A DNA stretch of 64,000 nt, from contig VZSF01001275.1 of assembly GCA_013398295.1 (NCBI GenBank), positions 550,641 to 614,640 on the forward strand, given 5' to 3'. Below are positions 63,867 to 64,000 of the stretch, piece by piece (positions within the stretch are counted from its first letter, which is position 1; every line of letters begins with the position of its first letter). The notes under the pieces were generated by a model. That model searched no databases and was not told the origin of the DNA. It saw nothing but the letters and a program-made list of their open reading frames with translations. This stretch comes from Chionis minor (Eukaryota > Chordata > Aves > Charadriiformes > Chionididae). The translations under genes and the position numbers were made by a program.

Positions 63867-64000
63867 CTGCGACGACACGACAGACACCAGCTGAGGGGAG
63901 ACACCCAGCGCCCTGCACCGCCGCCCACCCGCCTCCCCCTCAGCCACGCCGGAGGCCCGGGACGGCGGCCGGAGCTCGCGGGAGTACAGGGGCTCTGCGG
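63867..64000 (-). other. SACS: SACS upstream intron or 5' flank
   Basis: GC-rich sequence upstream of the UBL exon. Either it is the 3' end of an intron whose donor lies outside the window, or the exon extends into it. No ATG is present on the minus strand here. Confidence 0.5.

Larger units (their letters stand above)
63644..64000. promoter_or_regulatory. SACS: GC- and CpG-rich 5' region of SACS
   Basis: From the end of the CR1 copy to the window edge the sequence is very GC-rich, with dense CG dinucleotides. This is the composition expected of a CpG island at the 5' end of a broadly expressed gene. No TATA box was seen, and the transcription start is not visible. Confidence 0.6.

Noticed and set aside
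63626..63928. 100-codon frame starting at a GTG and running through the sacsin UBL exon
   Set aside because: The middle part is real sacsin (63716-63866). The first 20 codons lie before a good splice acceptor, and the last 30 lie beyond the GTGAGG donor.
1..64000. CRISPR arrays, operons, tRNA or rRNA genes
   Set aside because: None seen. The window is vertebrate chromosomal DNA with intron-exon genes.

Overview
The window is vertebrate nuclear DNA, almost certainly from a bird. All recognisable coding sequence belongs to two split genes with GT-AG introns. The dispersed repeats are CR1 non-LTR retrotransposons with the ATTCTATG-type octamer tail usual in birds and other sauropsids. There is no sign of prokaryotic gene organisation.

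Region 1 (1-24.7 kb, + strand) is the 3' half of SGCG (gamma-sarcoglycan). It holds three coding exons (1719-1791, 22185-22308, 24505-24678) in matching phase, about the last 123 residues of a protein of roughly 291. The 20.4-kb intron between the first two exons is AT-rich. It carries a probable solo LTR near 5.1-5.8 kb, a CpG-dense block near 8.3-8.9 kb, a CR1 tail at 19.1-19.4 kb and simple repeats. The 2.2-kb last intron holds one CR1 nested inside another.

Region 2 (24.7-32.1 kb) is the tail-to-tail interval between SGCG and SACS. It contains the two 3' UTRs and AT-rich sequence with no convincing gene.

Region 3 (32.1-64.0 kb, - strand) is nearly all of SACS (sacsin). Eight coding exons were placed at base resolution by matching splice sites and phases. 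They include the giant terminal exon (32119-43682), which alone encodes more than 3,800 residues. Together they give about 4,573 codons, against 4,579 residues in human sacsin. Only the initiator Met and a handful of N-terminal residues are missing, and they must lie upstream of the window. The introns contain several CR1 fragments. The far right end is GC- and CpG-rich, as expected near the 5' end of the gene.

The two genes do not form a pathway. SGCG encodes a membrane subunit of the muscle dystrophin-glycoprotein complex, and SACS a giant cytosolic chaperone-like protein. Their convergent neighbour arrangement matches human 13q12. I found no undescribed system. The least explained item is the CpG-dense block in the SGCG intron.
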